Assembly: GCA_020698575.1 (NCBI GenBank)
Contig: CM036251.1
Location: 8,472,788-8,536,787 of the forward strand
Reading direction: 5' to 3'
From: Bostrychus sinensis
Taxonomy: Eukaryota; Chordata; Actinopteri; Gobiiformes; Eleotridae
Length of the DNA stretch: 64,000 nt
The notes under the pieces are model-generated. The model made no database searches, had not been told where the DNA came from, and was given only the letters and a program-made list of their open reading frames with translations. The position numbers and the translations under genes are program-made. The stretch's first letter is position 1. Each line of letters begins with the position of its first letter. Below are positions 23,061-35,000 of this stretch, piece by piece.

Positions 23061-23882
23061 TCTCCAACCAGAGCAGAACTAATACACAAATAAACCTAAA
23101 ATTGAAAATTGAACTTTTTCAGGAAGTAAATATATATTGGAGAGGATATATTTGGCAAGTTGTGTTTATGAATAGATGCAATGGGTTAAAAAATATCTCT
23201 CCCAAAGTGGAGCAGCCGCGCCGCTCTCACATTACACTGGCTTCTTGTTTATGTTTTCACGATGAGCTGCTAACTCTGTCAGTCCAGCGCTGATGATATT
23301 GTAGTGTTCTCTGCAAACTTTTTGACGACACAGTTGACGACAGTAAGCAGCTTTTCTGTGCACCAGGGGATCTGGCCCAAATAAAATGGGGCTTTCGTGA
23401 CGGTGCATATCATTTTGATGCATGTGGGGCTGGAATAAGTTAGCTCTATTAAAATCTGCTAACCACAGGGGGATTAAAAAATACATATTCAAATTAACCC
23501 TCAGAGATGCTTTATTTTGTCCTTCTGACTTTTCATGATTCTGTCGGGCGACTTCTGATGTAATTTGACTTTTTTTATAAACACAAACGTATCAGGGTCA
23601 TTAAAAACCCCAGTCAAAAAAAAAAAAGTCTTATTTTTGCCCATGTTTTTTTATGTTTTTATCACTTTGATGAGTTTTTCTTTCACAAGACGCCCATATT
23701 TGATGTACCACACAGTAGAGGGAGGTTAGGGGCTCACTGTGTGTCATTTTTAAGCATGTACTGGAGCACACTGTCCACACACAGAAGAGAGGATGCTGTG
23801 GTCACTATACACGGCTCCCTCTGGGCTCTGACTCAGCCAAAATCTTTTGCATCATAAGAGTTATAAAATATATGATAAAAAA
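23061..23882. other. Non-coding stretch
   Basis: I see no gene. Open frames at 23102-23293 (plus) and 23232-23492 (minus) are short and without recognised domains. Confidence 0.4.
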
Positions 23883-24273
23883 TAGGGCTGCAGGATATGG
23901 AGAAAACATGCGATATTCGATAACTATGGTGAAAATTGCGATAACGATATTATTGTGATATTTGAAAATAGAGCCTACTTTTCGAAATTCACTACATTTC
24001 ACAAAACTTAACACAGACTAAACCAGGAATAAAACAAGGCTAAGCTGTGACTAAATTCATTAAATTACCACTAAAACTGGACTTTTTAAACATTTTTATT
24101 TAGTCACAACACATGTTCTTTTAAGGCTCTGGTGGAAAATGATTCTTCAGTGTAAATCTCTGTCAGATGGAAGACCACAGCGTTCTTGCGATATATTTAG
24201 ATTCTTGCAATACGGATATTGCGTTTGCTGATATTGCGATAACGATAATTGTGCGATATATTGTGCAGCTCTA
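23883..24273 (+). mobile_element. Family A hAT-like MITE, copy 5
   Basis: The ends are TAGGGCTGCAGGATATGG and ATATTGTGCAGCTCTA. It has a perfect 8-bp target duplication, ataaaaaa, on both sides (23875-23882 and 24274-24281). It lacks about 45 bases of the interior present in copy 1 (after the words ttcactacatttcacaaaa). Confidence 0.88.
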
Positions 24274-24281
24274 ATAAAAAA

Positions 24282-25249
24282 TTGAAGATTGAAAAGGCAG
24301 TAATGAAAATATGTGTGGCTGCACTAGAACCTGATATACACTGGGCCAGTGACAAGAAGCAAAAGATCCAGGGACTTAATGTTTGTTTTTGGAAATGTTT
24401 ACTATAAATAATGATAAAATGTGCTTTTGAAGATTATCTATAAAAGAATTCATTGTAGGGAGGTTGTGTAAAAGATGGGATGATAAAACAATATGGACTT
24501 CACACATCTGTGGACACATCTTTGTCACAGCCTGCGTCCTGGGAGTGGGTCTTTCTCTCTGAGGTTTCCCAAAGCTATTTGTTTTCTTTCTTTCTTTCTT
24601 TAAGGACAGAGGATGCTATCTTTGTTTGTCTATTTATGTGAATCCCTTTGAGAAAACTGCTGCTGTCCTATTGAGCTAAATAAATAAAATTGATTGGAAT
24701 AGGGAATAATATATTTTGATGCTTTTGGGGTTGGGTTAAGTTAGATCTATTGGCTACTGGGATAAGGGAAGACAGACGACTTGCCTGCAGTACTTTGCAT
24801 CATATTTTGAATAAAAGATTATACATTTGCATTGAAAGAGAACGCCACGTTTTTGCAAACACTGCAGGGTCAAAGTGTGCTTCTGTTTGTCTTTGGGAAC
24901 TTTTGCTAAAAATATTCATAAAATGTGCTTTGAAGGGTTACGTAAATAGAAGAGTCTAACACACACAACTGCCAATGCTGGATGCCCTTCTTGAAACACA
25001 ACCCTCTCCATTTATCCAGGCTTGGGACTGCCACAAACATTACACTGGCTTGTGACCCTCTGTGGCTGGATTATATGACACAAACAAGCTATGGAAGGAG
25101 AAAACAGACAAAAATCTAACCTCGCGTTTGGTGCCAGTTCTGGTCATTTCTGCCGTGTTAAGAGGTTTAGGTTTTTTCCTGCACATCCGGAGTAATGTCA
25201 CGCCAAATGTCACATCCCCACAACACGCATCCGTAACATTATTCGATTA
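24282..25249. other. Non-coding stretch with SINE scrap
   Basis: There is no gene. A short pyrimidine run of TTTC units lies at about 24583-24602. The segment at 25020-25075 matches the SINE-like scrap at 9695-9780. Confidence 0.4.
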
Positions 25250-25790
25250 CACAACTCGAGCTTTCTTGGGTCCAGCTGGAGAAGTGTGATGATGATAAGA
25301 CACGCACGCACCTGCTCCTCCACGCCGTGTCCCGCGGAGCTGAGCCGCGGCCGCTGCTGCCACATCCAGCCCCAAAAAGTGTCCCAAAGACGAGGCGCTA
25401 CAGCGGAGGAGGGGGGTTACCCGTGCGACCTGTTGTTGTTTTTGTTGGTAAACGACAGAGGAACAGGCGAATCCTCCTCTGCCATTGTCCCGGAGCGGCC
25501 ATGCACCGGGCGGCTGGAGGTGAGGAAGGGGGGGAGAGAGAGCGGGGCTTGGAGCCGGAGTTGGTGCCTCGACAGCGGGATACGGGGAGGAACAAGCACC
25601 GATGTGAGGGCTACTGCTGCTGCTGCTGGGGAGGAGGAGGAGGAGGAGGAGGAGGAGGAGGTGCTGCCACTTTCGAGGGGATGGATGGAGACGGGGCTGG
25701 AGCTACACAACACGCAGAGCATCACACGTTTGGAGCGCGTCAGGTCAGCGTCAGTGCGAGGAGACGCGGTTTCCGGTTGGGTCCTTCAAA
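25250..25790. promoter_or_regulatory. CpG-rich island, probable promoter region
   Basis: A sharp rise in G+C and CpG against AT-rich surroundings (for example cgccgtgtcccgcggagctg), followed by a run of GGA triplets at 25630-25661. It lies between the divergent tmem117 coding exon (17.5 kb, minus) and twf1 (28.8 kb, plus). twf1 has its own CpG-rich start at about 28.7-29.0 kb. The simplest reading is that this island is the promoter and non-coding first exon of tmem117. Overlapping open frames on both strands here follow from the G+C content and are not convincing genes. Confidence 0.45.
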
Positions 25791-25925
25791 ATAAAACAAG
25801 ACCAGGACTTGATATTTACTTTTCTTCTCTCTGGCAACTGTGGCTAGTCTGTGTCAAAAGTTACAAGGCAGTTAGCGTTTTTACTAGCCACCTTTTAATT
25901 AGTGGAGTTTTGAGTATATTTTATA

Positions 25926-26275
25926 AGCTTAAAGACATCTCAAATTTGGTTTTATGCATGGACAGGGATTTATTAACCTATGTATAAAAGACTGGCTTAC
26001 CTATGGCAGAATAAAGAGTCTGTGCATGTGGTGTCATATCTTTTAAAACTTTTTTTTTTTTTTTTAACTAATGTATTTTTTATTACTTTCTTTATTCATC
26101 GTGATTACTATAAAATAAAAAGTGTACGTTCAGGCAGAGCAACATAACTTCAGGTCTAACTTTTTAACTAACTTTTTTTTTTTTTTTTTTCTACAAGCCT
26201 AAGTGAAATCTATCTGCACTTGTTTGGTTGGCTAGTGTTAATGTCAAGCCCTGAACAAGATACAAATGTTTTTAA
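25926..26275. repeat. Repeat shared with 36440-36745
   Basis: Colinear words in both copies are ataagcttaaagaca/aaatg, tctgtgcatgtggtgtcata/aca, and ttggctagtgttaatgtcaa/ggctactcttaatgtcaagc. Poly-T runs interrupt this copy. The terminal structure is not clear. It is either a dispersed repeat or an old duplication. Confidence 0.6.
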
Positions 26276-26549
26276 GTCATGATTTGTAAATATTCTAAGA
26301 TATAATGAGTCTGCCTTAAGAAAAAATATATATATAATATAAAAATATATTAATATGTGAAAGACTACTGGGCTACTACTGTTATTCTACCTTGAATAGT
26401 GTATCCGGTTGCTAAATTTATTGGTATGGAAATATAGCACTTACCCACAATGTTATGCATTTTATGATAGGTTACTTTAAAAACATCCCCTAATATGCTA
26501 AATAATCTTTTACATACCTGGCGTAGCATTTGTTTCCTTCATTCTTGTT

Positions 26550-26985
26550 TGAGAAATCTTGTATGCTGAGCCCGTATTTTTCTCAAGAGCTGAAAACACT
26601 TGTCTCACAGCTCTTCATATTCACATAAAACCAGGAAGTGCTCCTGCGCATTAAAAGCCCATAGGACTCATTCTGATAAATTCAGCGCTTAAATTGTCAT
26701 CACCATGAAACAGTCAGCTCATTTATCTATCCGTTAGCATCATGTTGCTAATAGCCGTGCTAAATATGCTCTGTCCAGTCCCCACCTTTGCCAGCAGGGG
26801 ACGAGAAGCACCTAAACCTAGCTTCTCTGCAAAGTCAGAGTAACAGCTCCCCAAAAGAAGACGTCTTCCATATATATATATACATTATTTTAAGTAACAA
26901 AACGTGAAATAGTAATGCAAAGGTGTCCAAATCTATTTCAAAAAGCCTGAAAAAATATAATATTGGACCTTTAACAGTGGCCAAA
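26550..26985. repeat. Dispersed repeat shared with 38225-38690
   Basis: Both copies contain ctcaagagctgaaaac, accaggaagtgctcctg, catgttgctaatag, gccagcagggg and aatgcaaaggtgtc in the same order. The right end aaaaagcctgaaaaaatata (26941-26960) is matched in inverse form near 27725, where a partial third copy runs to about 27830. This suggests a MITE with long inverted ends. Confidence 0.65.
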
Positions 26986-28119
26986 TGTCAAGCTGTAAAA
27001 AAAAATAAAAAATAGCCTACTCTATGCATTTATTTATGTAATTAATAATCCATTGACTGGAAATGAATGCCGGTCAATGTGGACTTTTAATGTGGTGTGA
27101 AATTAGGCGTTTTTATTTTGATAGGGACACGCATTGATTCTGGTAGTGGGCCTGTTTCTGTGAACTTGACACCCAGCTGAGCCCCTCATGATTCCCTCCA
27201 GTGACAGGAGACTTTTGCCAAAAATCAATCTGGGCAGTTATTATCTGACAAGGAGAGGATGCGGTGGAGAGAGAGCAAAGACCGGAAACCCACCGCTGGC
27301 ATCCAGATGTTACAGGATTTCATCCCAAATCTGTGTCAAAGCGGAAATCTGTCCGTCATCACAGATCAGAGACGGACCAAAAATAGAGCAAAACACATCA
27401 GTGACAAAATTGTGATTATGCTTTTTTTTTTTTCCTCAGCAAGCATTCAAGCTGCAGCTGAAAAGAAAATTTCCAATCTGTTGAAGCCTACATTGCGAAA
27501 GACTTTCATTTAAAACACACCATCAATTTTACTACACGTGTATTTTGCTTTCCTTATACTGAGTTGGTAAAATAATCACAATCACATAAGCATTGCACTG
27601 TGAAAAGCCGAAAGGACAGAAGAAAGAAGAAATGGTTTATTTTAAATCTAGTCCTAGTGAAGCAAAGCACAACTTACTCAAACCTCATATAAGTGGTCAA
27701 TCTTAAATGTGTTAAAGGGCCTATATTAGGCTTTTTTCAGTATTTTTTTAATAGTTTTAATCTCCTTTGCATTAGTATTTCATGTCTTGCAACCTAAAAT
27801 AATGTATATGTATGGTAAACAACTTTTTTTTTTTAACTCCACTAAATTTATGAGTCGGTTTGAAGTACAAAGTATTTTGAGTTTTGGTTGTAAATCATGT
27901 GTTTTTGTCATGCCCTGATTGTAGACACACAGAACTGAACAGAATTAATATAAAAGATGCACTAAAGTAGTACTCATAAGAAACATTAAAATACAGGTAG
28001 AAGACATCACCGACAGATTCAGTCTTTTATACTGCACTGGTTTGTTCATTTCAGCACAGTTTTTCAGCAAAATCCCTCACCTTAACACATTAATTAGCTG
28101 TGGAGTCTGTGTGAAATAC
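26986..28119. other. Upstream region of twf1, non-coding
   Basis: No gene is seen. An open frame at 27188-27513 has no recognised domain. The partial MITE copy at about 27715-27830 is noted with the repeat at 26550. Confidence 0.4.
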
Positions 28120-28640
28120 TTTTACTTTTTTAAATGTAAGTACATTTAAAAGTAAGCACTAATACTTGTACTTAAGTTAGGATGACCAGATTTCCAGGCC
28201 CAAAAACTGGAACTTTTTTTTTTTTTGTGTGCCTTTATACTAAACGTTTCCCAAATCCATACAATTTTCTGTCATGTAAAGCTAAGCTTAAGTTTAAAAT
28301 TTTAATGGCAATTTAATCATAAAAATAATAACATGGTATAATAATTTTAGTGACAAAATCTTTAATGATTTTAAGTTTCCTATGCACTTCTATTATTTAA
28401 AATGGGGACAACTGGGACATGGTTTGGTGAAAACTGGGACATATTAGTGTTTTTAGAGATATGTCTTGGGACATAGGACAAGGATCCTAAAACTGGGACT
28501 GTCCCGGTTAAAAAGGGACATCTGGTCCTAACTTAAGTGGAAACTTTAAGGTGATACTTTTACTTTTATTTAAGTACACTTTTGCTCCTTTATCTGTACT
28601 TTTACTTAGCTAAAGAAATTGAGTACGTCTTCCACCACTG
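28120..28640. mobile_element. MITE with ccaccactg end, carrying a nested element
   Basis: Words typical of a dispersed family (aaatacttttactttttt on the left, agtacgtcttccaccactg on the right) surround an insert at about 28180-28530. The insert's ends, ggatgaccagatttcc and the inverse ggacatctggtcc, form an inverted repeat. Other members of the outer family are at 38680-39150, 50140-50372, 60690-61262 and 63480-64000. Confidence 0.6.
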
Positions 28641-28689
28641 ATTGAATTACATTAAAGCGATCTTGCTCTCCTTGAAGCGGATTAGTCAT

Positions 28690-29010
28690 GTGACAGATGT
28701 TGATGATGCCACTCGGGGGGCGGGGCCTGTCGGTGTAGTCCACTTCCTGGTTCTCTGCCCTGGTTTCGCCGATCCTCAGCTGCATCCACCCTTCTCAGCC
28801 CGACCGAAAGCACAATGTCACATCAAACGGGCATTCAAGGTAAACACTCTCTCCTGTTTTCGCTCATTTTATAACACTGTCCTTGCTCTGTTTTTATTAT
28901 TTCAGCGTGTGCTCTAACTACCGGCCACCGTTCATTGTAACGCAAAGCTAGCTATAGCCTCGTTGAGCTAACTCCGAGCCGACCTGATGGGTGCCGCTCT
29001 GTCAAAGCAG
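28690..29010 (+). promoter_or_regulatory. twf1 promoter and 5' end
   Basis: G+C- and CpG-richer segment around the twf1 start codon (for example ctcggggggcggggcctgtc, containing a GC-box-like ggggcggggc). There is no TATA box at a convincing position. This fits a housekeeping-type promoter for a broadly expressed actin regulator. Confidence 0.55.
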
Positions 29011-32000
29011 GTTTAGGACCGTGCAGAGGTTTTATCCACTTCCCGAGCCCAGTAAATCGCTGCTAGTTAATCTCCTCCACAGTACTCGATGTATTTTCTT
29101 TGCCCTAAGCTTCAAACGTGAAATAGTAGTAGGGTTTCCCCGCTGCTGTTGCTGAATGGATGGATGGGCGACGCCTTCGGGTTTAAAACAAATTGCTGGC
29201 CTGGCAGTCCGTCCGGTTCCTCCACAAATAAAAAGGATCATAACAAAAGGCAGTGTATTATTACAGCTATATGTCTCTACTGAGCCACGTATTGTTTTAC
29301 CCTTATATGGTAGAAATACTCTCGTTTGGTTGACCCATATTTAACTCAACGCTCATAGACTGCAGCTGACTCACATAAAAACTTTGATTGGAATTGTTAT
29401 TCCTACTTAAAAAAGCCCCACTTCCCTGTATTTCTAAATGAAGGAAAACTTTTATAGCTTTTATTTCAATAATTTATTACTACTAATGCACCCTGTCATA
29501 TTTTATATTGTCATTATTGTGTTCATTTATTTATATGTTATTTAGTGTTGAGCGGATGTATGTCTAGCACTTTACTTGAGCAGTGAATCCAAATTCATCT
29601 TTCTTTATTAGGGATGAACATTTGGTTTATTTTCTTTAATCGATTAATTGATAGTAAACGATTATAGAGTAACTGTTAACCACTGGCTTGATATCACCAG
29701 TCATTACATTTTATTAAAAAACAGCTCTCTATAAAATTCAAAGTCATGAACCATAATAAAGCTTTTTTAAAGATAAAGACAAGTTTTAGATTTGTATATT
29801 TTACAAAATAGTTGCTTAATTTTATGTTGGGACTGGACTTTTACTGTACAACATAACCATTAATAGTCAGTATTTCTTTTAGCTGATCATGGCCATGATG
29901 CCGATTAACCACAAACACCCCTATTCTTTATGTAATAATAATAATGCATTAGTCTTATACAGCACTTTTCTAGACACTCAAAGAAAGTTGCTTTACAAAC
30001 ATTATTCATTCACTCCTCAGTCACACTCGGTTGTGGTGAGCTACAACCACAGCTGCCCCGGGGCAAACCGATGGAACCACCAAACAAAATCACATTCAAA
30101 ACATTTACACATAGGCAAGATGGTGAAATGTGTTGCCTAAGGGCACAATGACAGTATGCAGTGCTGCTAGCGTGGATCTAACTGCACAATATATCACGAA
30201 ATTATTGTTATTGCAATATCACAGGAATCAAAATATATCACAATAACTCTATGGTCTTCCATCTGACAGAGATTTACACTGAAGAATCATTTTACTACCA
30301 GAGCCTTAAATGAAAATGTGTTGTGACTAAATAAAAACATTTAAAAAGTTCAGTTTTCATGGTAATTTTAGCCTTTTTTATTCTTGGCTTAGTCTGTTTT
30401 AAGTGTTGATTTTGACTTTAACTTACTAGGCCCTGTTTTACAATAACGCAAAATTTTTATTATCACAATATTCAACATATTATTGAATATTGCATGTTTT
30501 TCCCCACATTGGGCAGCCCCTTGTGTACTGCCAACCTTTGTGTTAGTGGGTGAACTAGTGACTGAGCTACTGCCGCTCCATAATGGGAATATAATGGCAA
30601 TGACAATAAAGGCCTTCATACTCATGGTCCATTCATTTAATCACTGGTCAAATTATTTCTGGACCCTAGTAATAATCTTCTCTAGTCAAGTCTTTTTAGT
30701 CTGTGGCGCTTGTCAAGAACACGATCCAAGAATGGACTGTTTCACCAGGCTTTATGCTGTGTCATAATATTGTGAAAACCTAACAGTGTATGAGAGGAGA
30801 AACAGTAGGAGGCTGACCTGTTACTTTCTCGCTTTTGTCCTTCTAGCGGGGAATGACGTAAAGGATATCTTCGCCAGTGCCAGAGGTGGAGACGAATATC
30901 GAGTTGTCAAGATTGTTATTGAGAATGGTATGCTAGTAAAGAAAAAAATTAACACTTTACTCTGCGAAGACAACACTTACTAACACATTCTTCTTCGCTG
31001 TTAACTTGTCACATTGTGGGTATACTTCACAGAGCAGCTGACTTTGGGCACCACCAGGAAAGCGTCCAGGCAGTGGGACCAGGAGTACGACTCTTTGGTG
31101 CTGCCCCTTTTAGAGGACGATGTTCCCTGCTACATCTTGTACCGCCTGGACTCCCAGAACAACCAGGGCTACGAGTGGCTCTTCCTGGCCTGGTCTCCGG
31201 ATCGCTCCACTGTAAGAAAAAAAACAACCTGCCCAGACTTTAATGAATAGCTTTACATGCAACATAGAATTTTCCTCCCTGGATCTGGGTATCACAGGGG
31301 TGGAGTTGACCACATCAGGCCACACTTTTGCACACTCTTGTTGAAAATCTGGATCCATTTGAATGACAGCACTTCTGTATATTCCACTAAAATAGATGTT
31401 AAATGTTTGCAATTTAGCTCGTTTTTCCTCTTCTGTTAGTGGCTTAAAGTCATTTGCCTTATCAGTGAGGCGGACCTAGCTTTTTGTGTTGTTTTTAATG
31501 CAAATTTGTGCTTTGCATCGGCTATGTGTCACTCAACTTGGTTTCACTTGCTTTTGCTGAATCCTAATGAGGTTCTAACATTGCAGTTCACTGATATTCA
31601 AAAGGAGCAGCAAATGAATGCATGCATGTTGTTTCAGTATCAGCTGAAGGAGAAATGTAGCGAACACAAGCGATTCTCTGCTCTGTTTCATATTATTTAT
31701 TAACACGGTGCACAAATTCCCTTTTTCTAAAACCGTCTTTACACCCAGCATTCTTGGCCTTCAGTACAGCACTTCATGTTGAGACATGTCTCAATGTTGC
31801 AAGATATTTTCTGAAGTATGCTGTTAGTTACATAAGAGGCTGTATGCGTTTTTCACATTACAAGGCAAGGCATCAAAGTTGTATATTATGCATTTTTTGA
31901 GCTTTATAGCATGTTATAATGATGTTCCCTCGTCAAAACCATACCTGGAGTTGTGTTTTGCTTCATTCACGCCTGTTTAAGAAATCCTGTAGTCTTTGGT

Positions 32001-35000
32001 ACGGCTGTTCTGAGTCCTCAAAATGCTCAGTTGCACTAACACCTCCCACAAACATACGCCCACTCCAAGGAATCACAGACCAATCAACAAGCCCTCAACA
32101 TCCAGTCTGCTCTCATTCATTTATCCATAAAATGGCGTATAGCTCTGTTTACAGAAAATGGCATCATATAAAAAGTTTAAGGAAGTTTAGTTCCTTTTTA
32201 TTTTTTAATTATGTTCCAAAGACCGCAACACTCTTGCCCTCTGCTGGCCTCTTCAGCTTTTTTGTGGCACCAGTAGAGTACTTACTAAAACATTTTCTTT
32301 TAGTCAGATAATGTTTTTAAATGTTGTAAAACATGAAATGCTTTTCTAGAGGTGACCAAGATTGGTTTGAAAATTTGATAAAAAAGCATAATACATCTAA
32401 AATATTTACGTTTGAAAAACAATTTATGGGTTTTCAAAGAAAATGTCTAAAAACATGACATCATGTCACTGTGTCATATTGAGATCTCAGAAAGGAACTA
32501 CACTCATGACACTTGGATTTATTTATGTACAGATATCACACAATGATAAACAACACATAAAGACATAAATAAAGTAACATAAAAACAAATAAATGACAAA
32601 ATAAAAAAAATAGGCAGAATTTCTACATCTGATAGACAGAGATCACATGATCCCAGTTACTTTGTAATAGTGTGTGTTTTTGATTGACAGGTGCGACATA
32701 AAATGTTATATGCTGCTACTAGAGCTACACTGAAGAAGGAGTTTGGAGGCGGGCACATCAAGGACGAGATTTTTGGCACAGCAAAGGTTGGTCACTTTTA
32801 AACACAGAATTATTTCTTATATTGTTATAAAAGTAGTATACAGTATCTGGTCTTCTGCCAAATTTGAAGAGGTGGTTCATTAATTTTAATGTTGTCGAAT
32901 GGTAATAATAAAGTGTATTGTTTTTGCTGCAGGATGATTTGAACCTCAGTGGATACAGAAAACATTTGACCTCGCTGGCGGCGCCCCTGCCCCTCACTGC
33001 TGCAGAGGAGGAACTGAGACAGATAAAGTTAAATGAGGTACACACAGCCAAACATGTACACAGCTACAGTACTGTGCAAACGTTTTAGTACGGTGTGAAA
33101 ATGCTGCTAACTAAGAGGGCTTTTTATATACAGAAATTATTTTAATTCCATTTAAATCTACACTTGAGGCATTCTTTTATCTCAGTCATACCCCTGTGTG
33201 TGTGAACTGTGAGCAGACGCTGAAAGAGAGTAGAAGAGAGTATCAGTGATGCACCCTGCCACACACAGCACAAGGTCAGCAGTGGTGTAAGTGTACAAAT
33301 GCTTGGCTGGCACTATCAACAAAGTGCAAAGATGCTGAAGCGTCAGAACAGCAGGATGTTGATGAATCTGTTAGGCCATGTCTCACACTCCGTGGCCACA
33401 TCGAAATTCATGTTTTACAGCTAAAAATCCCAGAAAGTGATTTAAGGTCTGCTTTGTAAAGGTTTGTTCAGACGGCTTGTTACATAGGCTGTGGAGTAAA
33501 TTCTCAACTCGTGGTATGACTGTGGGACAAAATTTTATTCTTGATCACTATTTGAGGCACACTTTTTACAGAACCAAAGTTAGTTTTCTGAACTTTGTGA
33601 GTGAAGAGAATGGCTAGGATTAGGAATGAGTTCATCAGAGGGACAGCTCGTGTTAGATGTTGTGGAGTTTAAAGTCAAAGAGGCCCGGCTGAGATGATGT
33701 AGGAGGGATAGTGAATGCAGAGTTTCCTCAGGGCATAAAAAGCAGTGAAACTCATTAAATTGATTTTGCGAAAATCAAGGCCTTAAAAGCATTAAATTTG
33801 ATTCCAACAGGCATTAAAAATTTTAAATAGTTTTGAAGTAAAATCGCTGACATTATTAGTTTTATTTGTGAATATAATTATGTATATAACAATCATTTAC
33901 AATTTTTGTAGCCTACATTTGCGTGATCGAGTTTGCTTCCAGTTTAATCAAATTACACAAAAACTTTTTTTTTTTACTTTTGCCATTATTGGTGCTTTAT
34001 GAACTGTATTTTACAATGTTTGCAAAAATTTAATTTTGACAATTTAAGCTGCTGTGATTGTATGTTTGTGGCATTGAAAATGGCATTAAAAAGCATTAAA
34101 TTAGACCTGCTGATACCTGAAAGAACCCGGTATATGGGATGCTACAGGAAAACCAAAGAGGAGATTTATAGATGTAGTGAAAGACAGGAAGTGGTGGTGA
34201 AGGGTCATCTGATTAACAGCAGAAAGATTTTATAACCTTCATGGCACATGTAGTTTATCACCTGCCTCATTTTTTATGTAAAAAACCCCAACAATATTTA
34301 GGGTTCAAATAAGCTGAAACTACATTCAACCTTCCCCTGACCCACCAGTTGGAAACCACTGACTTTATAGTGTGTAGCTTGAAGGACTTTAGCAGGGATT
34401 TTGCAAAGCTCGCAGGTATCGTGCTGGTGGCAGTGATTAGATAAGGAAGTGTTGTAAAATGATCTGCTGTTGAGTGTGCTGCTCTGCTATAAAGACGTCA
34501 GCACTGTTTATCCTCGCACAGACAACAATTAGCACAGTGGTTCTCAAACTGTGGTATGCGGGCTTCCAGTGGTACTCAGGAGTCTTTTGTGGATCAAGTC
34601 CTGAAATAGGTTTATTTAGAGTTTGATCTAGGTGTAAAGTTTAAACCACTGCTTAGTCCTGGTTGAGAAACAGTTGAGTCCTGGTTTTGTCCTAGGATAG
34701 ACCTGGTGTAGTCCTGGATTTCTCCCGGGTTAGTCCTGGTTTGGTCCTGGTTTAGACCTAATTTTAATCTTTGCTTACATCTAGTTTAGTTCTTGTTTAA
34801 CCCTGGTTTTGTTTTATTTTACATCTAGTTTAGTACTGGTTAAGCCCCAATTTAGAACTTATTTCAGTCTTGGTTTATACCTAGTTTAGCCCTTGTCTAG
34901 TCATAATTTAGTCCTGGTTTAGTCTTGGTTTGGTCCCTTATGGTTTAAACCTAGTTTGAACCTGGTAAGGTCCTGGTTTAGTCCTGGTTTAGACCTGGTA

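Noticed and set aside
25286..25987. Frames of 233, 155 and 102 codons on both strands in the CpG-rich spot
   Set aside because: They overlap and conflict, are biased by G+C and GGA repeats, and show no known domain; a promoter or 5' UTR is simpler.
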